A stretch of DNA of 42,832 nt from Bacteroidota bacterium (GTDB taxonomy: Bacteria > Bacteroidota > Bacteroidia > Chitinophagales > Chitinophagaceae), in the NCBI GenBank assembly GCA_023409975.1, contig JAEYQO010000105.1, positions 1 to 42,832 on the forward strand, in the 5' to 3' direction. Every line of letters starts with the position of its first letter. The stretch's first letter is position 1. The position numbers were made by a program, and so were the translations under genes. A model generated the notes under the pieces. The model was given only the letters and a program-made list of their open reading frames with translations, was not told the origin of the DNA and searched no databases. This document shows, one piece after another, positions 16,171 through 26,400 of the stretch.

Positions 16171-19100
16171 TTAGTTCAGTTCCAGTACCAGGTCATTTGT
16201 GTTTACCAGCGTTCCCGTTGGCAGCTCAATATGTTTGATGGCGCCTTCGAAAGGGGCTGTGATCACAGTTTCCATCTTCATCGCTTCAATTACAAAAAGC
16301 GGTTGGTTCTTTTTCACGCTATCGTTTGGATTGACAAGCAGTTTTGATAACATGCCCTGGAGGGGAGCTCCTATCTGCTTACCGTTGGTTTTGTCGATCT
16401 TTCTGTTTTCTTTATGCTCCACTTTTATGGACCGGTCCTGCACCTCGATGGCTCTTGTCTGACCATTCAGCTTAAAGAAAACTGTTCTCTTTCCGTGTTC
16501 ATCGACAGGTCCGATGCTTAGTAAACGTATCAACAGCGTCTTGCCTTTTGCGATTTCTACGGTAGTGTCCTCTCCCATCTTCATGCCATAGAAAAAGATT
16601 GGCGTGGGCACAACGGATACGTCACCGAACTCCCGCCAGAACTTAAGGCCTTCTTCAAATACTTTAGGATATAGTTTGTAAGAAAGAAAGTCGCAGAGGC
16701 CCAGGTCTTCGCCAAACTGTTCCTGAAACTCCTTTAGTTCTTTTTCAAAATCGATGGGTGGTAACTGTTTCCCGGCACGTTCTGTTCTCGGTTGTTTGTC
16801 TTTCAGTATGATCTGTTGGAGCTCTTTGGGAAATCCGCCTTCCGGAAGTCCGATCTCACCAGAGAAAAACTGCTGCACTGATTCGGGGAAGGAGATGTTC
16901 ATGCCATTTTTATAGACGTCTTCCGGCGACAGATCATTAGCGACCATGAATTGGGCCATGTCTCCCACAACTTTCGAACTTGGGGTCACTTTTACAATGT
17001 CGCCGAACATCTGGTTGACGGTGGCGTACATGTCCTTGATCTGTTCGAACTTGTCGCCGAGACCCAGTGCCTGAGCCTGTGGTTTTAGATTGGAATACTG
17101 GCCTCCCGGGATTTCGTGCTGAAATACGTCGGCTGCGCTTGCCTTCAGTCCGGATTCGAATGGGTAATAGTATTCACGGACCGTTCCCCAGTAGTCTGAG
17201 AATTGGTTCAGGGAGCGGATATCGTACTCGTTTTCCCGTTCGTGAAATCGCATCATTTCGACAACCGCATTGAAATTCGGCTGTGAGGTTAGTCCTGAGA
17301 GCGAGCCGATGGCACAGTCTACCACGTCAACCCCGGCATCAATAGCCATCAGATATGTGGCGGGTTGAAGCGAAGAGGTGTCGTGGGTGTGAAGGTGAAT
17401 CGGAATATTCACTGCATCTTTAAGTGCGAGAATCAGTTCTTTGGCCGCATAGGGTTTCAGAAGACCGGACATGTCCTTTATGGCAAGAATATGCGCGCCT
17501 GCATTCTCCAGATCCTTTGCCAGTCGTACGTAGTAATCGAGTGTGTACTTGGTTCTTTCAGGGTTGAGAATGTCGCCTGTATAGCACAGCGCCGCCTCTG
17601 CCAGGCCACCTGTGCGCTTGCGCACCATTTCAATACAGGGGGCTACATTCTCCATCCAGTTGAGAGAATCGAAGATCCGGAAGATATCGATCCCTTTCTC
17701 CCAGGACTTTTCTACGAATTTTTCGATGAGATTATCCGGATAGGCGGCATAACCTACGCCGTTCATTCCCCTGATCAGCATCTGGAGCAGGATATTCGGA
17801 ACAGCTTTGCGGATCATTTCCAGGCGTTTCCAGGGATCTTCCTTCAGGAAACGGATACACACGTCGAAGGTTGCGCCTCCCCAGACTTCCATACTAAACG
17901 TCTGAGGGTGATATCTGGCGAAGCCTTCAGCGGCGCGTAGCATATCGTAGGTACGCATGCGCGTGGCCAACAGCGACTGATGTGCATCACGGAGTGTAGT
18001 ATCGGTATAATGGATCTTCTTTTCGTTCTTCAGCCAGTTGGCAAGTTCTTCTGGTCCGAGCTCGGTAAGCAGGTCTTTAGATCCTTTGGGGTAGGGCGCT
18101 GAATGATCAAAGACCGGGAGGTGGGGTTTTTCGAACTTCTTCTTGTCATCCTTCAGTTTTACGTCCGGATTGCCATTCACTGTGACATCGGCGAGGAACT
18201 TCAGCATTTTAGTTCCACGATCCTGCCGTTTTCCAAAATTGAACAGTTCCGGATGATCCTGGATAAAGCTTACCGTCGAGGTGCCATTGATAAAATCCGG
18301 ATGGGTGATCAGGTTTTCCAGGAACTGGATGTTATTCTTAACACCGCGGATACGGAATTCCTTCAATGCCCGGTGCATCTTCTGTCCGGCCTCAGCCAAC
18401 GTTTTACCCTGGGTGCTCACCTTCACCAGCATGGAATCGAAGAAGGGGCTGATCTTCATACCAGGATACGTGCTTCCCTCGTCGAGGCGTACACCAAAAC
18501 CGGTGGCGTTACGGTAAGTGATCAGAGTGCCATAGTCAGGCTTGAAATTATTGGCGGGGTCTTCTGTGGTGATACGGCACTGTATAGCAAAGCCGTTTTT
18601 AGCTATGGCATTCTGATCGCCGAGTCCTATTTCAGGATCTGAGAGCTTGTATCCCGAGGCGATGTAGAGCTGGGTTTTGATCAGGTCGACACCTGTGATC
18701 ATTTCTGTCACGGTATGCTCTACCTGGATCCTTGGATTTACCTCAATGAAGTAGATGTTTTGAGCAGCGTCTACCAGGAATTCTACCGTTCCCAGGTTGT
18801 TATAGTTCACTTCTGCCGCTATTCTTGTCGAGTAGTCGTAAAGCTTTTCTCTTGTTTCGGATTTCAGTGTCAGAGAGGGTGCCATCTCGACCACTTTCTG
18901 GAAGCGGCGTTGCACAGAGCAGTCCCTTTCATAGAGGTGGACGATGTTGCCATGTCTATCAGCGGCCACCTGCACTTCAATGTGTTTGGGGTTTTCAACG
19001 AATTTTTCGAGGAACACGGTGTCGTCGCCGAAGGCGTTTTTGGCTTCACTTCTCGCTTCCTGAAAGGCAACCCGGAGCTGGTCGTCGGTCCGAACCACCC

Positions 19101-19611
19101 GCATGCCCCGACCACCGCCACCAGCGGCGGCTTTTAACATCAGCGGATAACCTATGCGATTGGCTTCGGTTAATGCGATGTCTATGTCTGTGAGTGGCTG
19201 CTGATTGCTTTCTATCAGTGGGATCCCGGCCCGGCGGGCTATTTCTTTAGCTGTTACCTTATCACCCAGGGCTCCCATGGCTTCTGCGTCTGGACCTACA
19301 AAGATGATGTCGTTATCTGCGCACCGCTGTACAAACCTGGCGTTTTCAGAGAGGAAGCCATAGCCAGGGTGGATAGCATTTGCTCCACATTCCTTGGCGA
19401 TCCGTATGATGGCTTCGATATCGAGGTAAGGCTTCAGCGGGTCATTGTCTTCACCTACCTGGTATGCCTCGTCCGCCTTGTAGCGGTGTAGCGAGTAGCG
19501 GTCTTCATAGGTGTAGATGGCGACGGTGGGGATATAAAGTTCTGTAGCAGCGCGGGAGATGCGGACAGCAATCTCCCCTCTGTTGGCGATCAGTAGCTTT
19601 TTGATAATCAT
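16171..19611 (-). CDS. pyc: Pyruvate carboxylase, 1146 aa
   Basis: This is a biotin-dependent anaplerotic enzyme that carboxylates pyruvate to oxaloacetate in the cytosol. All domains are present in one chain. The N-terminal biotin carboxylase (about 1-460) has KAAAGGGGRGMRVV, ERDCSVQRR and EVNPRIQVEHTVTE. The carboxyltransferase (about 530-810) has TDTTLRDAHQS, EVWGGATFDV and KDMSGLL. The PYC/OADA domain follows, with GGQYSNL. The C-terminal biotinyl domain has EAMKMET, Lys1112 being the biotin site. Length is normal for single-chain pyruvate carboxylase. It has its own promoter about 60 nt upstream. Confidence 0.97.
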   Translation of the reverse strand: MIIKKLLIANRGEIAVRISRAATELYIPTVAIYTYEDRYSLHRYKADEAYQVGEDNDPLKPYLDIEAIIRIAKECGANAIHPGYGFLSENARFVQRCADNDIIFVGPDAEAMGALGDKVTAKEIARRAGIPLIESNQQPLTDIDIALTEANRIGYPLMLKAAAGGGGRGMRVVRTDDQLRVAFQEARSEAKNAFGDDTVFLEKFVENPKHIEVQVAADRHGNIVHLYERDCSVQRRFQKVVEMAPSLTLKSETREKLYDYSTRIAAEVNYNNLGTVEFLVDAAQNIYFIEVNPRIQVEHTVTEMITGVDLIKTQLYIASGYKLSDPEIGLGDQNAIAKNGFAIQCRITTEDPANNFKPDYGTLITYRNATGFGVRLDEGSTYPGMKISPFFDSMLVKVSTQGKTLAEAGQKMHRALKEFRIRGVKNNIQFLENLITHPDFINGTSTVSFIQDHPELFNFGKRQDRGTKMLKFLADVTVNGNPDVKLKDDKKKFEKPHLPVFDHSAPYPKGSKDLLTELGPEELANWLKNEKKIHYTDTTLRDAHQSLLATRMRTYDMLRAAEGFARYHPQTFSMEVWGGATFDVCIRFLKEDPWKRLEMIRKAVPNILLQMLIRGMNGVGYAAYPDNLIEKFVEKSWEKGIDIFRIFDSLNWMENVAPCIEMVRKRTGGLAEAALCYTGDILNPERTKYTLDYYVRLAKDLENAGAHILAIKDMSGLLKPYAAKELILALKDAVNIPIHLHTHDTSSLQPATYLMAIDAGVDVVDCAIGSLSGLTSQPNFNAVVEMMRFHERENEYDIRSLNQFSDYWGTVREYYYPFESGLKASAADVFQHEIPGGQYSNLKPQAQALGLGDKFEQIKDMYATVNQMFGDIVKVTPSSKVVGDMAQFMVANDLSPEDVYKNGMNISFPESVQQFFSGEIGLPEGGFPKELQQIILKDKQPRTERAGKQLPPIDFEKELKEFQEQFGEDLGLCDFLSYKLYPKVFEEGLKFWREFGDVSVVPTPIFFYGMKMGEDTTVEIAKGKTLLIRLLSIGPVDEHGKRTVFFKLNGQTRAIEVQDRSIKVEHKENRKIDKTNGKQIGAPLQGMLSKLLVNPNDSVKKNQPLFVIEAMKMETVITAPFEGAIKHIELPTGTLVNTNDLVLELN

Positions 19612-19667
19612 CTGGTAAATGGAATGGTTAAGCTCTAACTAAAAAGTTGTGCCATTTTTCGGCAGGG

Positions 19668-19675
19668 CAAAGGTA
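19668..19675 (-). promoter_or_regulatory. Promoter -7 box for pyc
   Basis: TACCTTTG on the minus strand (CAAAGGTA on plus) is an exact box, 56 nt upstream of the ATG at 19611. The rest of the 261-nt gap up to prfC shows nothing else clear. Confidence 0.6.
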
Positions 19676-19872
19676 GTTTTTCAGTATTGATTATTTGATT
19701 ATTTGTCAGGTGCCTGAATTGACAACGGCGACTTCTGCATAATATCTGTATGAATCCCTGTATAACAGGAAGAATTGACCATAGCAGGATCGGACCAGAT
19801 GAAAGCCTGGCGATGCAGTAAGCTTCCGAAATGGAGGCGACAACTTTGATAGGGCTCCTGACGCTCTAACGA

Positions 19873-21468
19873 CTAGTTGGCTGTTGCGGTCTTAAATTCA
19901 GAAGTAAAATGGAATTCAATGTCCGGATTATTCTGGCGTTCCGTATTCAGGAACCACTCACTTTGTGCCAGGTAAACGAGGTTTCCGTCCTTGTCTTCCA
20001 TGATGTTCGACTGTTTGAAGCGAACAAAATCATCGATCTTCTTCTTATCGCCGGTAATCCAGCAGGCTTTGTAGAAGCTCAGAGGAACGAAAGAGCAGGA
20101 AGCGCCGTATTCCTGAAGCAGGCGGTACTGAATCACTTCAAACTGTAGTTCTCCGACACAGCCAATGATCTTCCGATTACCCCCATGCTGTGTGAATAAC
20201 TGAGCCACGCCTTCATCGGTGAGCTGCCGGATCCCTTTTTCGAGCTGTTTGGTCTTCATGGGATCCTTATTCACCAGTTCTTTAAAGATTTCCGGGGAGA
20301 AGGTGGGAATGCCTGTGAATTGCATCATTTCACCTTCTGTGAGCGTATCACCGATTTTGAAATTTCCTGTGTCGAATAGTCCTACAACATCTCCAGGGTA
20401 TGCCTCGTCGATGATATCCTTTTCGCGGGCCAGAAAGGAGTAGGGATTACTGAAACGAACGTCTTTCTCAAGACGGGTATGCTTGAAGTATTTGTTGCGC
20501 TCGAATTTTCCGGAACAGACTCTGAGGAAGGCGATCCTGTCCCGGTGGCGGGGATCTAGGTTTGCATGGATCTTGAAGATGAATCCCGTGAACTTATTTT
20601 CGTAAGGACCTACGAAGCGTTTGTCGGTCATGCGGCCCAGCGGCTGTGGGGCAATCCTGATGAAAGTATCCAGCAGCTCTTTTACACCGAAGTTGTTTAC
20701 TGCACTACCAAAGAAAACCGGGGCTACCTGACCCTTCAGATAAGCATCTGTATCGAGTTCGCCGTAAACTCCTTCCAGAAGTTCGATGTCTTCCCTGAGC
20801 TGGTTAGCGTCACGAGCGCCTACTTTTTCATCCAGCATGGGATTATCCAGGTCGGGGATGGGAACCGTGTTGTCTTCTGTCGCTTTCTGGTTCGCGGTAA
20901 ATAGATTTAAACTTTTGTCGAACAGATTATATACTCCCTTGAAATCCTTACCCATATTGATGGGCCAGGACAGCGGGTGGAGTGAGATCTTCAATTCTTT
21001 TTCGATCTCATCCAGCAGGTCGAAGGGATATTTGCCATCCCTGTCCAGTTTGTTTACGAATACGATTACCGGCGTGTCTCTCATCCGGCACACCTCCATC
21101 AGTTTGCGTGTTTGTTCCTCCACGCCATTTACACTGTCGATCACAAGGATGACACTGTCAACGGCGGTGAGGGTGCGGTAGGTGTCCTCAGCGAAATCTT
21201 TGTGACCGGGTGTGTCGAGGAGATTGATCAGCGTGTCCCGGTATTCAAAGCTCATCACCGAAGTGGCCACAGAGATACCTCTCTGACGTTCTATCTCCAT
21301 AAAATCGGAGGTTGCGTGCTTCTTGATCTTATTGCTCTTTACTGCACCGGCCACCTGGATGGCGCCACCGAACAGCAGGAGTTTTTCTGTCAGCGTGGTT
21401 TTACCGGCATCCGGGTGAGAGATGATGGCGAAGGTTCTGCGGCGGGAGATTTCTTTTTCGTATTTCAT
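19873..21468 (-). CDS. prfC: Peptide chain release factor 3 (RF3), 531 aa
   Basis: RF3 is a translational GTPase that recycles RF1/RF2 from the ribosome after termination. The G1 motif SHPDAGKTT, the RGISVATSVMSF switch region, the G3 motif DTPGHKDF and the G4 motif NKLDR are all present in the N-terminal domain. The C-terminal half carries ELQFEVIQYRLLQEYG and SFYKACWITG, typical of RF3 rather than EF-G. Length is right. A near-match box (one mismatch, CAAAATTC on plus at 21522-21529) lies about 55 nt upstream. It follows the two-TM protein gene after 87 nt and may be co-transcribed with it. Confidence 0.96.
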   Translation of the reverse strand: MKYEKEISRRRTFAIISHPDAGKTTLTEKLLLFGGAIQVAGAVKSNKIKKHATSDFMEIERQRGISVATSVMSFEYRDTLINLLDTPGHKDFAEDTYRTLTAVDSVILVIDSVNGVEEQTRKLMEVCRMRDTPVIVFVNKLDRDGKYPFDLLDEIEKELKISLHPLSWPINMGKDFKGVYNLFDKSLNLFTANQKATEDNTVPIPDLDNPMLDEKVGARDANQLREDIELLEGVYGELDTDAYLKGQVAPVFFGSAVNNFGVKELLDTFIRIAPQPLGRMTDKRFVGPYENKFTGFIFKIHANLDPRHRDRIAFLRVCSGKFERNKYFKHTRLEKDVRFSNPYSFLAREKDIIDEAYPGDVVGLFDTGNFKIGDTLTEGEMMQFTGIPTFSPEIFKELVNKDPMKTKQLEKGIRQLTDEGVAQLFTQHGGNRKIIGCVGELQFEVIQYRLLQEYGASCSFVPLSFYKACWITGDKKKIDDFVRFKQSNIMEDKDGNLVYLAQSEWFLNTERQNNPDIEFHFTSEFKTATAN

Positions 21469-21555
21469 TGTTCCTCACATCAGCCGCTGGAGATTTTTCT
21501 TCAGAAACGGCTAAAGAGGTGCAAAATTCGGAAAAAATGCCGAGGGTCGTGAATT

Positions 21556-22107
21556 TTAGAATCCGGGATTCGGGACGCTGTTTACGTCCTCACGTGGTAC
21601 GGACACCTCTCCGGGTACCTCGAAGAAATGGCGCTGCTCGATGGATTCCATAGTAGCTCTTCGCTGAAGATGCTGTCCTACAAGTAGTTTGATGTTTTTA
21701 CCAGCCAGGTTCAGAATATCATTTTTCAGTCGGATCCTCCTGGTGGTCCGGGCGATGATCAGGAATGTGAGGGTGAGCAGGAGTCCCATTCCGTGTACTG
21801 CCATGCTAAAGAATTCCGCCTCTGTCAATGCCCTGAAGTCTTCTACAGAGCGCAGATAACGGATATTGGTAAGCGGTCCGAAGGGATATACCCGGTTCAT
21901 AACGACGGTGAAAGCCAGTGCGCCCAGCGCCAGCAGATAGCTTAACGACTCAGCCAGGATCAAACCTGTTTTGTTCATCAGCCTTTGAGCGGCAGGCTTG
22001 CGGAGGGAGGTAGCCAGAGGGTCAAACAACTCGATTTGTTCAATGAGGATCCTTTTCTGCTCTTTGAGGTCTTCCAGTAAATCCTCCTGCAACCGGGTCA
22101 GGGACAT
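21556..22107 (-). CDS. Hypothetical two-TM membrane protein, 183 aa
   Basis: I do not recognise this family. The protein starts with a charged, possibly coiled-coil N-terminus (about residues 1-45, rich in E, K and L). A hydrophobic segment follows at about 50-68 (LSYLLALGALAFTVVM), a loop with YPFGPLTNIRYLRS, a second segment at about 101-117 (MAVHGMGLLLTLTFLIIA), and a basic then acidic tail ending in NPGF. No enzyme motif is visible. An exact TAnnTTTG box lies 15 nt upstream. It separates TolC from prfC, both on the same strand. Confidence 0.75.
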   Translation of the reverse strand: MSLTRLQEDLLEDLKEQKRILIEQIELFDPLATSLRKPAAQRLMNKTGLILAESLSYLLALGALAFTVVMNRVYPFGPLTNIRYLRSVEDFRALTEAEFFSMAVHGMGLLLTLTFLIIARTTRRIRLKNDILNLAGKNIKLLVGQHLQRRATMESIEQRHFFEVPGEVSVPREDVNSVPNPGF

Positions 22108-22122
22108 AGATGATATTTATAG

Positions 22123-22130
22123 CAAATCTA
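22123..22130 (-). promoter_or_regulatory. Promoter -7 box for the two-TM protein gene
   Basis: TAGATTTG on the minus strand (CAAATCTA on plus) ends 15 nt before the ATG at 22107. It makes this gene transcriptionally separate from the efflux operon upstream. Confidence 0.6.
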
Positions 22131-22175
22131 ATTAAGATTCTTGTTCGTTTGCCAGCGTCTTCGTGTAGTGAAGGG

Positions 22176-23483
22176 CTACAGCCTGCTCTCCAGCTCCAGT
22201 ACCCTGGTCTCGTTCACTTTGACGTTATATGCTGCCGTGTAGAACCGCACCAAAGCCTGGATATAGCTGTTCTCTGCTTCTCTCGTCTCTATTGTAGTAG
22301 CGATACCTACGCGGAAACGGGCTTTCTGAATATCCATATTCTCTCGCGCATATTCGATATTCTCCAACTCCAGGCGGTAAGAGGCCACCGCCATTTCGTA
22401 GTCTTTCCAGGCAGTTCGGTATTGCCTCCCGATCTCGGTGGTCTGCCTTTCATATAGCAACTCGTCCCGGAAGGCCTGTAACGTGGCCACCTTCGCTTCC
22501 CTGCGCAGGTTGCCTCCCTGAAAAATCGGTGCGTTCATCGTTAATCCGACCGTAGGACCTGAGCTTTGGTTGAACAAGGCAAAACCAGCCTGACTGTTGG
22601 TCCGGCTATAGTTGTAGCCTGCGTTTGCAGAGAGGGAGGGATACATGAAAGTCCTTGAAATGCGGGCATTTAAATCAGAAATGTCTGCAAAACGGCGTGC
22701 GACTTCCAGGCTTAGATTCAAGTCGCGCAGTCTGTCTTTATCTGCTGGTTCCAGACCCAGTTGAATCTGCAGGCTGTCGTCTGTGACCCAGGTTAGAAAG
22801 GGGTCTGTGCCCATCAGAAAGTTCAGGTCTGCGAATGCACTATTCAGAAGTGATATCTGTTGTAGTGAATCAGACTGTCGGGCATTATAGTCCACACGGG
22901 CTTGCAGGTAATCTACTTTTGCTGAGGCCCCGGTTTCAAACTTCACCTGCGAGAGGATCATACGCACCTTAGCCAGTGCAAGTCCGGTATCTATTGCTAC
23001 CACCTGTTGTTTCTGCCACACAACACGGGCATAAGTCTGGATCACCTGGGAAACGATCAGTTGCATCTGTTCGCGCACCTGAACCAGGGCCAGTTCTTCA
23101 TTTGCTCTGAGTTGCTTTCGTATCAGCCAGGCCCTACCAGCGGCGAACAGTGTGTAGCTGGCGGTTACAGCAGCGTTGTAGGAGATCGTTTGGGCATTAT
23201 TACGTTCCTGAATCCGGCCATCGGCGAATTCAATTCGTGTGTTCGCTAATCCATAATTGACACCGCCTGTGGCGTTTACATCGGGCAGCAGTCCGGCGTT
23301 TCCTGCAGTGTTATTTGCGGCAGCCTGCTCTGCAGTAACATTGGCGATGCGAATGTCGAAATTATGTTCGAGCGCCCGCGCTATGGCATCTTCGAGTGTG
23401 AGCCTGCCGCCAGATTCTACCTGAGCCTCGGCGCTCGCAGTTGTAGTAACCAGTAGTATTAAAATAATGAGGATTCGTCTCAT
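22176..23483 (-). CDS. TolC-family outer membrane efflux protein, 435 aa
   Basis: This is the outer-membrane channel component of a tripartite efflux system. A signal peptide (RILIILILLVTTTASAEAQ) is followed by two homologous outer membrane efflux repeats rich in long alpha-helices and coiled coils. The pattern LTLEDAIARALEHNFDIRIA is the usual TolC N-terminal helix; the equivalent second-half segment contains NLRREAKVATLQAFRDELLYE. Its ATG follows the pump's TAA with no intervening base, so the two are almost certainly translationally coupled. No adaptor gene is adjacent. Confidence 0.92.
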   Translation of the reverse strand: MRRILIILILLVTTTASAEAQVESGGRLTLEDAIARALEHNFDIRIANVTAEQAAANNTAGNAGLLPDVNATGGVNYGLANTRIEFADGRIQERNNAQTISYNAAVTASYTLFAAGRAWLIRKQLRANEELALVQVREQMQLIVSQVIQTYARVVWQKQQVVAIDTGLALAKVRMILSQVKFETGASAKVDYLQARVDYNARQSDSLQQISLLNSAFADLNFLMGTDPFLTWVTDDSLQIQLGLEPADKDRLRDLNLSLEVARRFADISDLNARISRTFMYPSLSANAGYNYSRTNSQAGFALFNQSSGPTVGLTMNAPIFQGGNLRREAKVATLQAFRDELLYERQTTEIGRQYRTAWKDYEMAVASYRLELENIEYARENMDIQKARFRVGIATTIETREAENSYIQALVRFYTAAYNVKVNETRVLELESRL

Positions 23484-26400
23484 TTAATCATCCAGTTTTT
23501 CAATGGCTGTAGGAGATTTCACTTTCCTTCTGGAGAGGAATGTGTACATCACCGGTACAATAAACAGTGACAGTAATAATGAAAACAACAGTCCGCCCAC
23601 GATCACAATTCCCAGGGGCATTCTGCTGGTGGAGGCTGCGCCGAGCGACAGCGCCAGCGGCAGTGCCCCGAATACCATCGTAAGACTCGTCATCAGGATC
23701 GGACGCAGACGCATCGCAGACGCATAAAGTGCGGCTTTGACCGGACTGGCACCCTTTTCGCGGATATTATTGGCAAACTCCACAATGAGAATACCATTCT
23801 TTGTTACGATTCCGATCAGCATGATCATCCCGATCTGTGAGAAGATGTTGAGCGTCTGATCTGTGAGCCAGAGGGAAAGTACAGCACCTGCGATGGCCAG
23901 CGGTACGGTCAGCATTATAATGAACGGATCAATAAAGCTTTCGAACTGGGCTGCAAGGATCAGAAAGATCAGCACAAGGGCTAACAGGAAGGCAAATAAT
24001 GTATTGGAAGAGCTCTCCTGATAATCTTTGGAAGATCCGCCCAGGGAAGTAGAGAAAGAGTCATCGATCAATCCTTTCTGCTGAAGGCCCTGATAAATCT
24101 CGTTCATAGCGGCAATACCATCGCCAATTGTTTTCCCTGGGGCAAGGTTGGCGGAAATCGTTGCAGATTTATACCTGTTATAGTGGTAGATCTGCGAGGG
24201 GCTGGTTGTTTCTTCCCTGTAAACCAGGTTCTCGAGGGAAATCAGCTCGCCATTATTGTTTCTGACGTAATAAGTACTGAGATCACCCGGATCGTCCCTG
24301 CTGCCTCTTTCCACCTGCCCGATCACCTGATACTGCTTGCCGCTACGCGTGAAATATCCCAGCCGGCGGTTACTCAGTGCCAGTTGAAGCGTTTGAGACA
24401 CATCGGCGATGGACACGCCCAGCTGAGAAGCCTTGGCACGATCGATGGTAATCGTCAGTTCCGGTTTGTTAAACTTCAGGTCCACATCCACCCCCTGGAA
24501 TACCGGATGCTGGTTGGCCCTGTCCAGGAATTCAGGGACGACACTGGCCAGTTTATTAAAATCAATATTCTGCAGGATGTACACAACGGGAAAGGCGCTG
24601 CCGCCTCTCTGGACGGAAATCGTTTGTTCCTGAATGGCGAACACTTTTCCGAAACTGTACTGCTGAAACGCTTTGTTGACATTCTGAACGATTTCCTGCT
24701 GGCTCCGTTCTCTTTCGTCTGGTTCTTTCAGGCGCACATTAATGAAGCCCGTGTTAACGGCACCAGAACCGGTGAAACCAGGTGCCGTAACCGATAGGAT
24801 TACCTGTTTTTCCGGAACTGTGTCTATGACGGTGCCCACCAGTTGATCCATAAAATCATCCATGGCATCGAAGGAAGTACCCTCCGGCGCGGAGACCATA
24901 GCGCGGAACCGGCTTCGGTCTTCCAGGGGAGCCAGCTCGCTCTGGAGCTGTGAACCAATCAGCAGGATCATCACCAGTGACACCACAGTGCCCGTGACGG
25001 CTGCCCATTTGTTCCTCATGATCCAGATCAGTCCTTTTTTATAGTTCCGTTCCATGCCTATAAAGAAGGGCTCAGATTTGATATAAAACTTCGAAGGCTT
25101 GTGGTTCTTTTTTGTCATCAGCACGTTCAGTACTGGTGTCAGTGTCAGGGAAACGAAAGCGGAGATCAGTACAGCACCGGCCACTACGATTCCGAATTCG
25201 CGGAAGAGTCGGCCGGTAAAGCCCTCCAGGAAGATGATCGGAAGGAATACGACTGCAAGGGTGATAGAAGTGGAAATAACTGCAAAGTAAATCTGTTCGC
25301 TGCCTTCCCGGGCTGCCCGGTGCTTTTCCATTCCCGTTTCGATCTTTTTATAGATGGCTTCCGTTACAACAATGCCATCATCCACCACCAGACCCGTCGC
25401 CAGAACAATGGCCAGCAGCGACAGAATATTGATGGTGAATCCCATCATATACATGATGAAGAAGGCCCCGATCAAACAGACAGGAATATCGATCAGGGGG
25501 CGGAGCGCGATCAGCCAGTCGCGAAAGAACAGGTAGATGATCAGTATGACCAGCAGGAACGCAATGATGATAGTTTCGGCCACCTCGAAGATGGATTTAC
25601 GGATGTTGACCGTATTGTCCATGGCAATGTCAACGGTAAAGTCCTCCGGAATATCTTTCCTGATCTGTTCATACCGTCGGTAAAACTCGTCCGCAATGGC
25701 CACATAGTTCGATCCCGGCTGTGGTGTAATGGCCAGGGCGATCATGGGCACTGCACTTTCCTTCAGTACGGTTTCCTCGTTCTCAGGTCCGAGCACGGCC
25801 TCACCCACTTCTCTGAGACGGATGTCAGTTCCGTTGACATTCTTTATGATCAGGTTGTTGAAATCCTCCTCCGAATATAACCGGCCGAAGGTGCGTACAG
25901 AAAGTTCAGTATTGTTTCCCGCAAGTTTACCGGAGGGAAGTTCTACGTTCTGGCGGTTCAGAGCCTGTTCCACATCCTGGAATGTGACGGAGTAGCCGGC
26001 CATCTTAAGGGGGTCGAGCCAGAGCCTCATGGCATAACGCTTCTCGCCCCAGATGCGGATATTACTCACGCCTGGGATGGTCTGCAACCGTTCCACCAAC
26101 ACGTTTTCTGCATATTCTGTTAGTTGCAACTGGTTCTTCGTTGTGCTCTGTACCGTCATGGAAATGATGGGAGAGGCGTTGGCGTCAGCTTTAGAAACGA
26201 CGGGGGGTGCGTCGATATCCTGTGGCAGGTTACGCACCGCCTGGGAGACTTTATCGCGCACATCGTTGGCGGCGGCTTCGAGGTCAATGCCCAGATCGAA
26301 TTCGACGGTGATATTGCTAGACCCCTGGGCGCTGGTGGAAGAGATGGTCCGGATGCCGGCGATACCGTTGATTGATTTCTCCAGTGGTTCTGTGATCTGC

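Noticed and set aside
19750..19821. 23-codon ATG frame between pyc and prfC
   Set aside because: No promoter box, no distinctive composition and no context; chance frame.
25101..25880. 259-codon open frame on plus inside the RND pump gene
   Set aside because: Antisense shadow of a conserved pump; composition (very rich in D, Q, H, N) is typical of a shadow frame.
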